Assembly: GCA_964017045.1 (NCBI GenBank) | Contig: OZ024808.1 | Span: forward strand, 2,567,666 to 2,631,665 | Direction: 5' to 3' | Source: Omphiscola glabra | Taxonomy: Eukaryota; Mollusca; Gastropoda; Lymnaeidae | DNA: 64,000 bases | Shown: piece after piece, positions 1 to 12,552 of the stretch | Layout: each line of letters begins with the position of its first letter | Numbering within the stretch: the first letter of the stretch is position 1 | Position numbers and translations under genes: made by a program | The notes under the pieces: generated by a model | Seen by the model: only the letters and a program-made list of their open reading frames with translations | What the model was told of the DNA's origin: nothing | The model's database searches: none

Positions 1-316
1 ACTTCTATAGCCGAATACACCATATGTGGCTTTATAAGTCTATATCGAATATTTGTGTAACATGCAACATTATGTCAATTTTAATAATGTACAACTTAAC
101 CGCATAAGCCGTATGAAAGATATCTTACATACAGCCTGGTAATATGCTACCTGATAACATACAATGTTTATATACCAACTGCTAACATACACATTTTATG
201 TCTGCAGTTTATTCCATAAACATATTTATAACAACAACATATGACATTTACACATTTATTTTAAAAACTCGTCATTTTTTAAACCGATGAAATTCGACTA
301 ACTATCCTCGTCTGAC
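1..316. other. AT-rich sequence, no feature seen
   Basis: Unique-looking AT-rich DNA before the first array. No credible reading frame, RNA or transposon end was seen. Confidence 0.6.
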
Positions 317-1596
317 TGTAGACCCTTGTGCTGTATTAAGACACTTGTGCTGCATTAAGACCCTTGTGCTGTATTAAGACACTTGTGCTGCATTAAGACC
401 AATGTGCTGTATTAAGACACTTGTGCTGCATTAAGACACTTGTGCTGCATTAAGACACTTGTGCTACATTAAGACCAATGTGCTGTATTAAGACCAATGT
501 GCTGTATTAAGACACGTGTGCTGTATTAAGACCATTGTGCTACATTAAGACCAATGTGCTGTATTAAGACCAATGTGCTGTATTAAGACACTTGTGCTGC
601 ATTAAGACCCTTGTGCTGCATTAAGACACTCGTGCTGTATTAAGACCAATGTGCTGTATTAAGACACTTGTGCTGTATTAAGACCCTTGTGCTACATTAA
701 GACCAATGTGCTGTATTAAGACCAATGTGCTGTATTAAGACACTTGTGCTGCATTAAGACCCTTGTGCTGCATTAAGACACGTGTGCTGCATTAAGACAC
801 GTGTGCTGCATTAAGACACTTGTGCTGCATTGAGACACTTGTGCTGCATTAAGACACGTATGCTGCATTAAGACACTTATGCTGCAGTAAGACGCTTGTG
901 CTGCATTAAGACACTTGTGCTGCTTTAAGACCCTTCGCTGCATTAAGACACTTAAGCTGCATAAGACCCCCGTCTGCATTAAGACGCGCTGCATTAAGAA
1001 CCTGGTTCTGCATTAAATCCCCTGTGCTGCAATAAGGCCCCTTGCTGCATTAAGACTCTTGGGCTACACTAATGCCCCTGTGCTGCATTAAGGTCTTTGT
1101 GCTGCATTAAGACTCATGTGCTGCATTAAGACACTTGTGCTGCATTAAGATACTTGTGCTGCATTAAGCACTTGTGCTGCATTAAGTCACATGTGCTGCA
1201 TTAAGACACTTCGCTACATTAAGACACTTCGCTGCATTAAGACCCATGTGCTGCATTAAGACACTTGTGCTGCATTAAGATACTTGTGCTGCATTAAGAC
1301 ACTTGTGCTGCATTAAGACACTTGTGCTGCATTAAGACACTTCGCTGCATTAAGACACTTAAGCTGCATTAAGATCCTTGTGCTGCATTAAGACACGTGT
1401 GCTGCATTAAGACCCCTGTGCTGCATTAAGACACTTGTGCTGCATTAAGACACTTGTTATGCATTAAGACCCTCGTGCGCTGCATTAATAATAATACCCT
1501 TGCTCTGCATTAAGACCCCCGCGCTGCTTTTATGCCTTTCTGCTTCATTAAGACCCGTGTGCTGTATTAACGCCCTTGTGCTGTATTAAGGCCCTT
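317..1596. repeat. 19-bp minisatellite (about 67 copies)
   Basis: Tandem repeat of a 19-bp unit close to GACACTTGTGCTGCATTAA. The first 460 bases mix two unit types, one with ...ACACTTGTGCTGC and one with ...ACCAATGTGCTGT, arranged in recurring blocks, so short higher-order units exist. From about 900 to 1,100 and after 1,460 the copies are degenerate, while 1,100-1,450 is again regular. A minus-strand open frame at 773-994 exists only because of the repeat. Confidence 0.95.
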
Positions 1597-2905
1597 ATGG
1601 ACGGCTAACAAAACATCTATTTTGTGTACACAAAGACTACGGAACCTGTTGTTTCTGTGTCCGGGTTCCTTGAGCCATCGGTGGCCCTGGACTATTTGTC
1701 AACTATGTCCCGACCAGTCTCCCATATACCATTTCAGTTGTTTGCATGCACAATGTTCATTTAAATAAGATGAATATTGTTATGACTCTCATACAAAAAA
1801 ATAATTTTGAGTTTTCCGCAATATGTTCACCTCTATTAGAATGTTTACGTGAGTTGGTCTTGTTTTTTTAAAGTACCAAAACCTCTGTGTGACATCAGTT
1901 GTCAATATCTATTTCTTACAACTAGAAACCAACTCCTAGTAATAATATCCTCAACGTCACCGACAATTCGACACAATGAAATACATTTGTCCGACTTTTT
2001 ACCGGCAGGACACACATCTTTGACCCCAAGTTATTTTGGAATCAATCTTTTGAATCTTATTCTTACTATTTTAATATCGACTAGTAAAGTTGTTATTTAT
2101 CTAACAAGCTATTTAATAATTTAGACTTCTTAATTTATCTAACAAGCTAATTAATAATTTAGACGGTGCAATTAAAAGGGAAAAGCGTAGATGACATCGG
2201 TCTTTGCTATGCAAAAGTTGTGACTTTCCGCTTGCGCATGCGCTAATAAAAATAAAAGTCCATTACAAAAGAGCTCGGCAAGCTGAAACAACTCTTTTGT
2301 TTGTTTGTTTGTTTTATTGGCAAACATCCGCTATAAAAAAAATCCATGTTTAAAAAAAAAAAAAAACTACGTTGAATTCTTGCATCATCTGTGACATTAA
2401 AGTAAACCAGCCAGTAGCCCACATTCAACATTAACACTGGGCATTGCTGACTGCGACAGCGTACCTTCTCGGCTTCTGTCGCTGAAGGATAATGGCGCAC
2501 TTCTGCCGTGAGCATAGAAATGACGCCATGAACGCGATGAGCAGGCATTGTTAGCAGAGCTCTTCTCTTATTGTAACGGGTTCAGTCCGTGGCCGAGCAC
2601 AGCGCTACTCACTCACTGTTTGGTCAGTCCAGCATCTGAAGTTGTCCCTTTCTGTCCGACCCGGCTAGGGACAACGGGAGGACATAATTGATGGAGAATA
2701 CGATTAAAGGTCAGCGGATATCAGCCGTTTTGCGTTGAGGCCCGTTTTTTAACAGGGTTTAGATATGTTGACCGCATCTCGACCAGTTGCCATTGATAAT
2801 CTACCTGTGTCGTATCAATGCACACACAGACGAAAGTTGATGGGGCCACCATACAATGTCAACGGGGGAATTATACAATAGCAGCGGGGGACAAATGGTC
2901 TGTAA
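1597..2905. other. Non-array sequence with simple repeats
   Basis: No gene recognised. It contains a direct duplication with a 38-bp period at 2,096-2,165, a short (TTTG)n run at 2,296-2,314 and an A-rich run near 2,350. Short open frames at 1,849-2,124 (+) and 2,243-2,548 (-) show no recognisable domain. Confidence 0.5.
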
Positions 2906-3491
2906 CAGGGGTCACCAAACTTTTTTCACGGCGGGCCGGATAACGGGGAAAAATAACGAGCGCGGGCCGGAATAATTTCTGTACAATACTTCAAGCCAGA
3001 ACGAAAGACATTGGGAAAACAACGAAAACAAAGTTTAGTATTCCATGTTAATCGTGGGTGAGTGGCGTGCAATGCTAAAGAGCAAAGACAAGTAACATAT
3101 TTATTTACTAAAAAAAGTTATCAAAGAAGGCGAAGTTAGCAAAAAAAAAAAAGCAGCAAAAATGGTTAGTGAGATTTGTGAAAATGACTTTTGGCTTTCA
3201 AGATATCAATTTTTGGTTTGGAATTGCTGCATCCAATCAAAAGAATTGTTTCAAAGGTTCACCAATCTCCCTCGTTTGATGAGTTGACTTCACATGCTTT
3301 ATTTTTGAAAATGTTTGCTCACAGACATAAGTTGTTACATGCATGCTGCAAACGGATGCCAACTCTTCCGTTACCTGAAAGTCCACTTTGACACCACAAA
3401 TAAACACGAGAAGTTGTAAGGGATCAGTAGACTCATACAGTGCCAGAGAATACCACATCGAGTTCCTAGCTTTCTCACCTATCTGTAGCAC
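2906..3491 (-). mobile_element. hAT transposon remnant with C-terminal transposase fragment
   Basis: At 2,906 the sequence CAGGGGTCACCAAACTTTT begins, a form typical of hAT terminal inverted repeats. On the minus strand, 3,237-3,491 is an open frame of 84 residues. Its residues 55-69 read YVCEQTFSKIKHVKS, matching the conserved C-terminal region of ZBED/GTF2IRD2-type hAT transposases (the dimerisation, hATC, part). The transposase C-terminus therefore faces the left end, as expected. The rest of the transposase (DNA-binding and catalytic parts) and the right terminal repeat were not found, so this is a truncated, inactive fragment. The motif is clear; the exact family is not. Confidence 0.7.
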
Positions 3492-4593
3492 TATGTTCTC
3501 TCAAAATTCTTCTGTTCTCCGCACAACGGAACTTGTAGAAGGTCTGTTAGTTCTAACCGCGGCGATTTTGAATGTCCCCGTATGTTTCCAACACTCCTCT
3601 TTCATTCACCCATTTACTTCCCAGTTTGTGGTAGTTCTCATTAGCGGGAATATGCTTAATGGAAATTGATTCTTCTTTTATACTTTTTTTAAACCAGCTT
3701 TTCCTAAAAACAACAATCTCAGGTTACTTGGTAGGTTTTTTAAATGCTGCCATCGTTTGTTAATTAATTTTTATTTTAATACACCTTGTTTTATGCAGAT
3801 CTGAGTTCGAGCTTAAACCCCGTTAAATTTAACCAGTAACTTTATTTTTACCAGTGATAGACTGTGATAATGTGATCTGTACGTCCACTCAGTGTAAATT
3901 AATATCAATAGCAAATACACGTCTGCAAGACAAAGTGACCGCAGATTGTATTATAAACGTCGGTCATCTACTTTTAGTAGTTAACTTTCTTTGACGCCAG
4001 CTTAACTCGATCCCTCTCGGCACTGCGGTTCGAGTAGTTATTGTATTCATTTTACATACTGTATGTTTATTTGTTTACTATTAAGATACCGTATTTTACG
4101 ATTTTGAGACAATATTATACGATTTTAGTAGCTCGAGCGTAAATAGGTCTGCAATAAACAAGAACATCTAGATACAATAATTGAAAATGGTAAATGGTAA
4201 ATTGAAGGCGCATTGCAGCCAGTAGGTCTCCGCACGTGTGAAGATCTCCTAGTATTCTAAGCATAATATTGAAATTTAAATTGTATCACAACGTCTCGTG
4301 TTCCATACGTTTTATCAATCAAGTTCAAGTGCCGTCTCATTTCAACTCTATAACAACTTGTGCATTTTCTCTAACGGACGCATATTTACAAATCTCTGTA
4401 CACATTGATTGATTTTATATTGAATCTCTTCAGTGGTGAACAAAGAGGAGGCGCTGTGTGGAATGGTAAAAAGGGGGGGGGCGCTGTTTGAAGGGGAAAA
4501 CTTTTTTTTAGGGGGGACGGGGGTCGCTTTGATAACATGAAATTTTTGATTCAAATAACATGGTCAATGTAACTGTTCAATACGGCCGCTTTA
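3492..4593. other. AT-rich sequence, no gene seen
   Basis: Probably includes further decayed hAT sequence at its left edge. An open frame on the plus strand at 3,388-3,669 lies mostly opposite the transposase fragment and has no recognisable domain. A G-run occurs near 4,473. Confidence 0.45.
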
Positions 4594-4720
4594 ACATCGG
4601 CTATACTTCTAAACATTGGCTATACTACTAAACATCGGCTATACTACTAAACATCGGCTATACTACTAAACATCGACTATACTACTAATCATCGGCTATA
4701 CTACTAAACATTGGCTATAC
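4594..4720. repeat. 19-bp minisatellite, left part
   Basis: About seven copies of a 19-bp unit close to CTATACTACTAAACATCGG. The array stops where LINE sequence begins at 4,721 and resumes at about 5,755, so the LINE splits a once continuous array. Confidence 0.9.
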
Positions 4721-5750
4721 AAGCATACCAATCCCTCTTTTGTCGATTCCGCTGTCCAGACTTTGCGGAAGAGCATTGGTGACGTCAAGTCATGGATGAC
4801 ACTCAGCAAGTTGAAGCTTAACGATGACAAAACGGGGAGCACTCCTTATTCACGATCACAAATCATCCTATAACTCAGCTCTCCCCACCTCATTTCAAGT
4901 AGGTAACTCCGACATACATTTTACATCCCCCACTAGGAATCTTAGTTATATTCTGTCTAACAGCATGTCTTCTTCTTCTATATGTTGAGGGCCCACGAGC
5001 AATGAATTGATCATTCTGGCTCCTATGTTTCAGAGGGGTTCGCGATGTCGATAATTAACTCTCTCACATTTGTCGCTCTGCGCATACCATCTGCCACTAT
5101 CTTACAGTTAGCGCAACAAAACTTCTTAGAAAAATTACAAAAGGTTCAAAATTCAGCTGCTAGGCTAGTTCTAAAGGCAAAAAAAAACGTGATCACGTCA
5201 CACCACTACTTCATTCACTTCATTGGCTCCCTGTACAAGCACGGATTGACTATAAACTCTCTGTTCTCTGCCACAACTTTTTCTCCAATTCCTGCCCTTC
5301 CTATCTAACCGAACTTCTCCCTGTCTATTCACCGCTTCGACAGCTTCGCTCCTCTGAAGACACTCGTATTCTTTTTGTCCCGAAGACTCGCACAAAAATA
5401 TACTTTGAACGATCTTTCTCTTTCTGTGCCCCCAATAAATGGAATTTTCTTCCACTACACATCCGCAATATACCAAATATCACTGCCTTCAAAACTGCAC
5501 TTAAAAACACATCTCTTTAAACTCTACATATCCTGACTGATTCCCCCCTCTGACCGACAAACGATGCTGCTGGGTACCGCCCATGGCTTGACATGGAAAT
5601 AGTTATGGAATGGGTAGAGTGAATATACATTTGTTTTGGCTTTTTAAATCAATGTATGTTAATTTTTTAAAATTGTATGTACAGCGTGGTGAGCCCAGCC
5701 CTAGGCTGGGGTAACGCACCATATAAAACTACAACTAATAATAATAATAA
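4721..5750 (+). mobile_element. 5'-truncated non-LTR retrotransposon (LINE family A), frameshifted
   Basis: Conceptual translation across several frames gives the end of a jockey/CR1-like reverse transcriptase and the conserved region after it: DVKSWMTLSKLKLNDDKTG near 4,782, then a frameshift, then FLEKLQKVQNSAARLVLKAK near 5,130, and a final conserved block ending with a stop at about 5,520. An AT-rich 3' untranslated region follows. It ends in a small hairpin (CCAGCC-CTA-GGCTGG at about 5,693-5,707) and a (TAA)n tail at 5,733-5,751. The 5' part, including endonuclease and catalytic YADD/FADD box, is missing. Frameshifts and stops make it non-functional. The same 3' tail recurs at 60,600-60,685. 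Confidence 0.85.
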
Positions 5751-5890
5751 ATACTGGCTATACTACTAAACATTGGCTATACTACTAAACATTGGCTCTA
5801 TTACTAAACATTGGCTATACTGCTATACTACTAAACATTGGCTATACTACTAAACATTGACCATACTACTAAACATTGGCCATACTACTT
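5751..5890. repeat. 19-bp minisatellite, right part
   Basis: About seven copies of the same 19-bp unit as at 4,594-4,720, here mostly with ATTGG instead of ATCGG. It begins directly after the LINE tail. Confidence 0.9.
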
Positions 5891-6451
5891 TTGCTTTAAC
5901 CTTTTTGTTATCGGCACAAACGCTAGCCATTATATGGCTGCCTCTTTTCGATACAATCAATATTCAACGCAAGGAAAATAATAACAACCCAACACTTGCC
6001 TTTTTTCAGTAGAGTGATTCAAACATTGAATGAGTTGAACTCGGCGGACACAGTTGTTTAAATGTGTTTTTGAAGCAGTTTTTCCCCCTCCTTGAACAGT
6101 TTCCAGTGGCTAGACTTGTACTCTCGAGCAAACATGACGGATTAGATGTGTCTCCACTCGGAGAGCACAAGTGATGTAAAAACAACTGATATCATTAATC
6201 CACTTACCCCCACCCTCCTCCACCCTTCTTTTTTAATTTCTTTTGGTTAGCTGCCTGGTAGGGTAGCTAGTTGGAGATTATACGTGAAGCCATCGATGCT
6301 AGGATTGGCTTGTGATGGATGGTCTTTGACTGACCTTTGAACTCATTTAAACCATCATCAGATGGGCCTTGAAATCCAATGAGTTGAGCTCTTTCATTAC
6401 TTTGATATGTTTGCACGCTCTTGAAATCGATTGTCTTATTTATTATAATTT
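5891..6451. other. Non-array sequence, no gene seen
   Basis: Mixed AT-rich sequence with no recognisable coding, RNA or transposon feature. Confidence 0.5.
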
Positions 6452-6543
6452 GCCTGCTTCATGATAATGGGTTTGCTTTATGATAATGGCTCTGCTTTAT
6501 GATAATAGCTCTGCTTTATGATATGGGTCTGCTTTATGATAGT
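6452..6543. repeat. Short 19-20 bp minisatellite
   Basis: Four to five copies of a unit close to TCTGCTTTATGATAATGGC. Confidence 0.85.
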
Positions 6544-6574
6544 TAATTTTGCCTTGCGAGTAAGTTGTCTGCCT

Positions 6575-6852
6575 GGTGATTCAATAATGTTCTTGGTGAG
6601 TCAATGGTCTACTGTGGGAGTCAATGGTCTAACTTTGTGAGTCAATAGCATACTTTGTGAGTCAATAGCTTACTTTGTGAGTCAATGGTCTACTTTGTGA
6701 GTCAATGGTCTACTTTGTGAGTCAATGGTCTACTTTGTGAGTCAATGGTCTACTGTGTGAGTCAATGGTCTACTTTGTGAGTCAATGGTCTACTGTGTGA
6801 GTCGATAGCTTACTCTCTGAGTCAATAGCTTACTCTCTGAGTCAATAGTCTG
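6575..6852. repeat. 20-bp minisatellite
   Basis: About 13 copies of GTGAGTCAATGGTCTACTTT, with degenerate copies at both edges. Confidence 0.92.
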
Positions 6853-7215
6853 GGAGTCCCATCTCATTTTGTCGCATGTAAGTGTGTTGCAGTCTTCCTG
6901 TCAACGACGGCTCAAAACATACCTATTGCCTCGCTGGGGTCAACTGCAGACCAGAGGAAACGCACAAGTGATGACCTGCTTCGGCCCGGGTCACGATAAC
7001 TTTTAGACCACTTGTTAAACTGGATACGTGTTGAAACAAGGAGCAAAGGCGACTATGACAGAGGGACGGGCTAGGCAGAGTTGGGAAGCGTCTGGTCTTA
7101 AGTGTCAAAAAAGAAAAAAATGTATCATCGTGCGGAACAAAATTCAAAATACTGATGATCTTAGGTGATTTCTGTCGGTGTAGTAAAATTGTGATGTGTT
7201 TGTGATATCAATTGG

Positions 7216-7575
7216 ACATGGTTTCTTAAACAATTTTAGCCCACGGACCCCATTACCAGTCAGATGAATGTCACAGACCCCCATTGCCAGTCAGATGAAT
7301 GCCACGGACCCCATTGCCAGTCAGATGAATGCCACGGACCCCATGGCCAGTCAGATGAATGCCACGGACCCCCATTGCCAGTCAGATGAATGCCACTGAC
7401 ACCATTGCCAGTCAGATGAATGCCACGGACCCCCATTGCCAATCAGATGAATGCATCGGAACCCAAGTTATAATAATCTTTACAATGCGTAGAATAAAAC
7501 TACAAATGACGTGCTTCTCACGCACCTACCTAAAATTTCGCCTTTGAACTTCAAAGTTGTCCGCTGACCACATGT
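7216..7575. mobile_element. hAT-like MITE carrying an internal minisatellite
   Basis: The left end (GGTTTCTTAAACAATTTTAG followed by CCCACGGACCCC) and the right end (ATGTTCAGAACCCCTG at about 7,572) look like a degenerate inverted pair of the common hAT type that reads GGTTCTCAAACTTTTTTAG. Between them sits a 29-30 bp tandem array whose founding unit contains the subterminal ACGGACCCC motif. No clear 8-bp target duplication was found, so the boundaries are tentative. Confidence 0.45.
7246..7455. repeat. 29-30 bp minisatellite
   Basis: Seven copies of a unit containing CCCATTGCCAGTCAGATGAA and then TGCCACGGA. Units differ by CCC versus CCCC. The array lies inside the MITE described at 7,216-7,575. 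Confidence 0.93.
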
Positions 7576-7928
7576 TCAGAACCCCTGCTCTAGGAGATGC
7601 TTCGTCACATCTGTGACCGAAGGAACCTTGTCTAAAGGTTAGGTCCCCTTCGCTATAGCCACAGAGCTGCAGAGCTGCCGTGTCGTAATTCTTCTAGCTC
7701 TTAAAGTGCCGATGTGTTGAATGGATAAAAACACATGTGTTGAAAATCATCAGAAACCACCAAATACTTATATCTACATTAAAAAATCACTTCTACTCCA
7801 CAAAACGAAAAAACCACACACTCTTTCGACTCCACTCGTCACCGTCTCGCTCAACACTCTTTTCCCCATTTTCTACACACCCCTATCCTCACATGGTTCT
7901 TTTCCCGACACACCAAGATGGTCATACA
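7576..7928. other. Non-array sequence, no gene seen
   Basis: Pyrimidine-rich toward 7,900. Open frames here are short and have no recognisable domain. 7,921-7,928 (GTCATACA) is the left target-site duplication of the MITE that follows. Confidence 0.5.
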
Positions 7929-8113
7929 CAGGGCCGGCCCTAACAGTTGCGGGACCCTATGCGAAACGGATTGCGCGGGGCCCAGTCTGGGTAGGGATAA
8001 GGATAATAAGTGAAAATTAAGATTTTGCAATAGAAAATAAATTCGCGCGGGGCCTATGAAAGTGCGGGGCCCATTGCGGCCGCATCGGTTGCAATGGCCT
8101 AAGGCCGGCCCTG
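7929..8113. mobile_element. 185-bp hAT-type MITE, copy 1
   Basis: Starts CAGGGCCGGCCCTAA and ends TAAGGCCGGCCCTG, forming terminal inverted repeats. It is flanked by perfect 8-bp direct repeats GTCATACA (7,921-7,928 and 8,114-8,121), the target duplication size of hAT elements. It has no coding capacity. A second copy of identical length lies at 43,495-43,679 and differs at six positions by my count. The perfect target duplication suggests fairly recent insertion. Confidence 0.92.
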
Positions 8114-8121
8114 GTCATACA

Positions 8122-10132
8122 TGACTGAGAAAAACTCGTGGGGTGATAGGAAAACCCATGAGCGCTCCCTTAGCCTCATCAAAACATCCACAGAAACAAC
8201 TCACGCGATCTGAGCGTGACGACATCTATTGGGTTTAAAATCGAATAGGTGTAAAGCTGCACGAGTTTTACGCTACATAGATGTTACATTATCAGTGTCA
8301 ACTATGATTACGAAAACACATTTTCTCCCAACTTCAATGTCCTTAAAATTTGTCCCGTGGTTCACATAAGTGCACTTTGGCAACTTTTCGCTCCAAACGG
8401 GTTGATTAGAAAATGGAGAACCCTGCTTGCCAGCCAGGCGCTGTGCACGGGGATAGAGCCGAGTTCTAAACACAATTTGTCTTGTTACAATCAACGCTGG
8501 CGTAACCGAACTCAGGGAGACTGTCAATAAGTGGTGGTGGGACCAACGTTCAGATGGAGTCGCCTGCAGGAGACATCATAAGGCCACAAGGACATCAATA
8601 GCCTGCAGGAGATCTGACACTGCACCCAGCACGACAATGGCCAAGCGGTACCAATGGTCAAGTGATAGCAGATCTTGCATTGTCCACAGACAGCTAGTAA
8701 TGTTATGGTGACTGTCGAATATTTTGATCCCTTGTCAAAATCGTATGGCTCGTGATGAATACTTGTCTAGGGTCTACGAGGGTAGAGATCTCCTTACTCG
8801 TACAATTAATCAAACTATTAAGTACGAAGCGTGACACAATACGTCCATTGGGTAATACTCTTTATTATATGTTGTACGTATCGTAAGACATGTAATGGCA
8901 ACTCCAATCCCGGAGGTACACAACAAATCAACTCGTTCAAAGTAGAGCTCAGTCAGATTCTCAACACCCAACTCGTCCGTGAAAATTATTAGCCTCTCTC
9001 TCGATTGAGCTAGTCCTCTCCCCTTTTATCCATTCAACCTCTAATGTAATCATGCTATTAACATCGCTCACATTCGTTCATATTCCTTCACAATCCCAAA
9101 ATCACAATACACACACTGCCACTGATTTCATGACCTTGACAGTGACGCTGGCTAATACCAGCGGTTGTTAGTGATCTGAGAAATGAGCTAACATTTCACG
9201 AAGGTGCAATTAATAATAAAACCGAAAGGGGGTCTTTCCTTAGCTCCTTCGGCTGAAGATATCGGTATATCCACATCCGTCAATCCACATATCCGTAAAT
9301 CCATCAATCAATTCGCACACATATTTCCAAAATATTCCCCCCCCCCCGCCCCTCACACACACAACATACACAGACACACTAGCCACTGTTGCACGACCAT
9401 CGCCATGAAAAAGCGTGCTCGTTTTGGCCACTGTATTCTAACTAGTTACGTGTGTGTACTTTCCAACCGTCATATTGACGCTGGTTGTGAATACGCTGCG
9501 ATCGTAATCAAATCTCCCGTCGACGATTTACGACATATCAATACTTTTTCTTTGACGTCATTAAGTTGTGTACCGTCATCCACGTGATCTAGATGTATTA
9601 ATAATTAGTATGGGAAACGATCCCATTCAATGGCAATGAAACGATGCGATGGATATCTGTAGGCCTACTGACAGTAAAATATGTGCACTTAAGATGTTTA
9701 GTCATGTATATCAAATATTTGATAAAATTTCATGATTATCACGTGCAGTGGATAAAAGTAGAAACAAACAGTGTGAGAACCATTGTCCAAAAAAAACAAA
9801 AAAACAACCCTGTTATATCCAAATACCTTTGATGTAATGTGGGAACCTTTGTCATCCAAATATATGATCATTGGATAAAGAGTTGGAGCCCGTAACCTAT
9901 TCTAATCGATTCTTGTCGGATGCAGTCGGGGAACCTTTGCACTATACAAATAGATGGTCGTTGGATATAGTTTAGGAACCATTTTTTCTTCTTGCCAAAC
10001 TATTATGATCATGACAACAGCAGATAAAACAAGAAACAACAAATAATTAGAAATATTTTAAAAAAAAATCAAAAACGAATGTAGATCTTTGTTTAGCAAA
10101 GAAGGCGCTACGCGTTTCCTGTTTGGTCGTGT
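8122..10132. other. Non-array sequence, no gene recognised
   Basis: Open frames at 8,273-8,527 (-) and 9,204-9,587 (+) were inspected and no domain recognised. TAATAAAG on the minus strand near 8,855 could be a polyadenylation signal but no gene is attached to it. A C11 run is at 9,337-9,347. Confidence 0.4.
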
Positions 10133-10162
10133 CTCCAGAAGAAGGCGTTTAAGCGAAACGTC
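10133..10162 (+). other. Hammerhead-like motif, degenerate
   Basis: CAGAAGAAGGCGTTTAAGCG is followed at once by AAACGTC. The layout GAAGGC-loop-GC-GAAACG resembles the stem II and GAAA part of a hammerhead ribozyme, but the CTGATGA box is altered and stem II is only two pairs. Similar motifs lie at 19,466 and 19,921. Probably a transposon fragment. Confidence 0.3.
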
Positions 10163-10376
10163 TTTTTAATGACCATGTAGTCTCATTTCAAGCATGAGCA
10201 CATCTTAATACACCATTTGCTTCAACGGCTTGCATGCAGTCCCTCATATATTAGACTTTTTTAATAACCTGTATACGCTAACTCTTTTTGAATACATGGT
10301 CGATTGTGGAGTTGATTTGGTTTTAAGAATTAGATAAACATGTGCACCGTGGGCGTTTCAATTGTACTTTCAGGCT

Positions 10377-10845
10377 AGTTTTGATGCCATGAATGCTGTT
10401 AAGAGAGACTAGACTAGGCCAGTTTTGATGCCATGAATGCTGTTAAAGGAGACTAGACTAGGTCAGTTTTGATGCCATGAATGGTGTTAAGGGAGACTAG
10501 ACTAGGTCAGTTTTAATACCATGAATGGTGTTAAGGGAGACTAGACTAGGTCAGTTTTGATGCCATGAATGCTGTTAAGGGAGACTAGACTAGGCCAGTT
10601 TTGATGCCATGAATGCTGTTAAAGGAGACTAGACTAGGTCAGTTTTGATGCCATGAATGGTGTTAAGGGAGACTAGACTAGGTCAGTTTTGATGCAACGA
10701 ATGGTGTTAAGGGAGACTAGGTTAGTTTTGATGCCATGAATGGTGTTAAGGGAGACTAGACTGGGCCAGTTTTGACGGCATGAATGCTGTTAAGGGAGAC
10801 CACACTAGGCCAGTTTTGACGCCATGAATGCAGTTATGGGAGACT
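10377..10845. repeat. 44-bp minisatellite
   Basis: About 10 copies of a 44-bp unit starting TTTTGATGCCATGAATG. The order of unit variants (GCTGTTAAG, GCTGTTAAAG, GGTGTTAAGG) seen near 10,380-10,540 recurs near 10,555-10,700, so the array has a higher-order period of a few units. Confidence 0.93.
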
Positions 10846-11036
10846 ATCGAATGGTAAAAATAAAATGACTAAATTCTATTAGTGTGAAGGAAAGATGTTC
10901 TTATTGCGCCCACTTTGAAGTTTGTGGTCTTTCGGCTGATACGATGCCGAGCTGTCAACGATGAGAGGAAAAGACAGTGTTCCTCATCATACCTTATGAA
11001 TTGACACGTCCTTATGGTGTCTAGGTAAATATGACG

Positions 11037-11672
11037 TCTTGACTCGCGGTAGAAACCATGACAGTTTGAGGGTGTTGACTTGCTGTAGAAACCATGACAG
11101 TTTGAGGGTGCTGACTCGCGGTAGAAACCATGACAGTTTGAGGGTGCTGACTCGTGGTAGAAACCATGACAGTTTGAAGGTGCTGACTCGCGGTGGAAAC
11201 CATGACAGTTTGAGGGTGCTGACTCGCGGTAGAAACCATGACAGTTTGAAAGTGCTGACTCGCGGTAGAAACAATGACAGTTTGAGGGTGCTGACTCGCG
11301 GTAGAAACCATGACAGTTTGAAAGTGCTGACTCGCGGTGGAAACCATGACAGTTTGAGGGTGTTGACTTGCTGTAGAAACCATGACAGTTTGAGGGTGTT
11401 GACTCACGGTAGAAACCATGAAATTTTGAGGGTGCTGACTCGCGGTAGAAACCAAGACAGTTTGAGGGTGCTAACTCGCGGTAGAAACCATGACAGTTTG
11501 AGGGTGTTGACTTGCTGTAGAAACCATGACAGTTTGAGGGTGCTGACTTGCTGTAGAAACAATGACAAGTTGAGGGTGCTGACTCGCGGTAGAAACCATG
11601 ACAGTTTTAGGGTGTTGACTCATGGTAGAAACAATGACAGTTTGAAGGTGTTGACTCGCGGTAGAAACTATG
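11037..11672. repeat. 36-bp minisatellite with open frames on both strands
   Basis: About 18 copies of a 36-bp unit starting GACTCGCGGTAGAAACCATG. Because 36 is a multiple of three, several frames stay open: a 256-residue frame on plus (11,039-11,809) repeating LTRGRNHDSLRV, and 95- and 144-residue frames on minus. With both strands open and no recognised domain, these are treated as by-products of the repeat. Confidence 0.95.
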
Positions 11673-12552
11673 AAACCTCTCAGATTATCCCAATGACTCC
11701 ATCATCCGCTGCATTTATTCTTAAGGTCTTGGTTTTCCCTTTATTTATTCTAAGTCCAACTTGCCGGGTCACGGAGTCAAGTTTTGTTGTTTTCTCCATT
11801 GACTATTAAATGTTTTAAATACAATTTGTAATAATCCATTTTACACATGAATTGAAATAACACATTCAAAAAAATATGGGACTGAACTAAAGGTAAATAG
11901 GATAAATACAAAAGTTGTAATGGAACAACTTTCGGCTGTACTAACTTATTTACATGATATATAATTAAAATGTAACTTTACAAAGGTTTTAAAGTAGAAA
12001 ATAAACTAATTTCTTACAGATGAGTGCATCACTTGGAATTGAAATGTTTTTTGCTTCGAATTATTCAATTTAAATAAGAAAAGTCCATCATTTTTGACGG
12101 GTAATTGCTAGTTTTAAAAAAATGTATTATCCGTCGCGTTAAGGGTTTAAATGGGGATGTAACTCTAAATGTGCCATACCTTTGTCTTCTAAGATCCCGA
12201 CCTCATAGATTGTGAAAATATTATTTTCTTTGACAGACTCCACCATGGACTCACCGGAAATAAAACTGTGGAGATAATGGATTACTTCCCTTAGCCAAAA
12301 GAGTCGTCGAAAAGGTGAGTGAACTTTTTCTTTAATATCTCTCTGTCTCAAACTCTTTCTTCCCACTCTGCTGTCACGCCGTGAAATCCACTACTCACCC
12401 CCACCCCCTTACATTTACCTTAGTCTTGATCGCAATTGTCAACTCTCAAGTTTTTTATTGTTAAATGCCCTCTACTTTTTTATTTTTTACTTTATTTCTT
12501 TGTTCTATTTATTCCATTTGGAAGAACTCGTGAGGAAAAGGACAATTTAGTG
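11673..12552. other. AT-rich sequence, no gene seen
   Basis: No recognisable feature. A minus-strand frame at 12,139-12,366 has no domain that I recognise. Confidence 0.45.

Noticed and set aside
317..1596. CRISPR array
   Set aside because: The repeats are directly adjacent without spacers, and the context is clearly eukaryotic.
11039..11809. 256-residue plus-strand frame plus 144-residue minus-strand frame
   Set aside because: Both are produced by the 36-bp repeat; simultaneous opening of both strands argues against coding.
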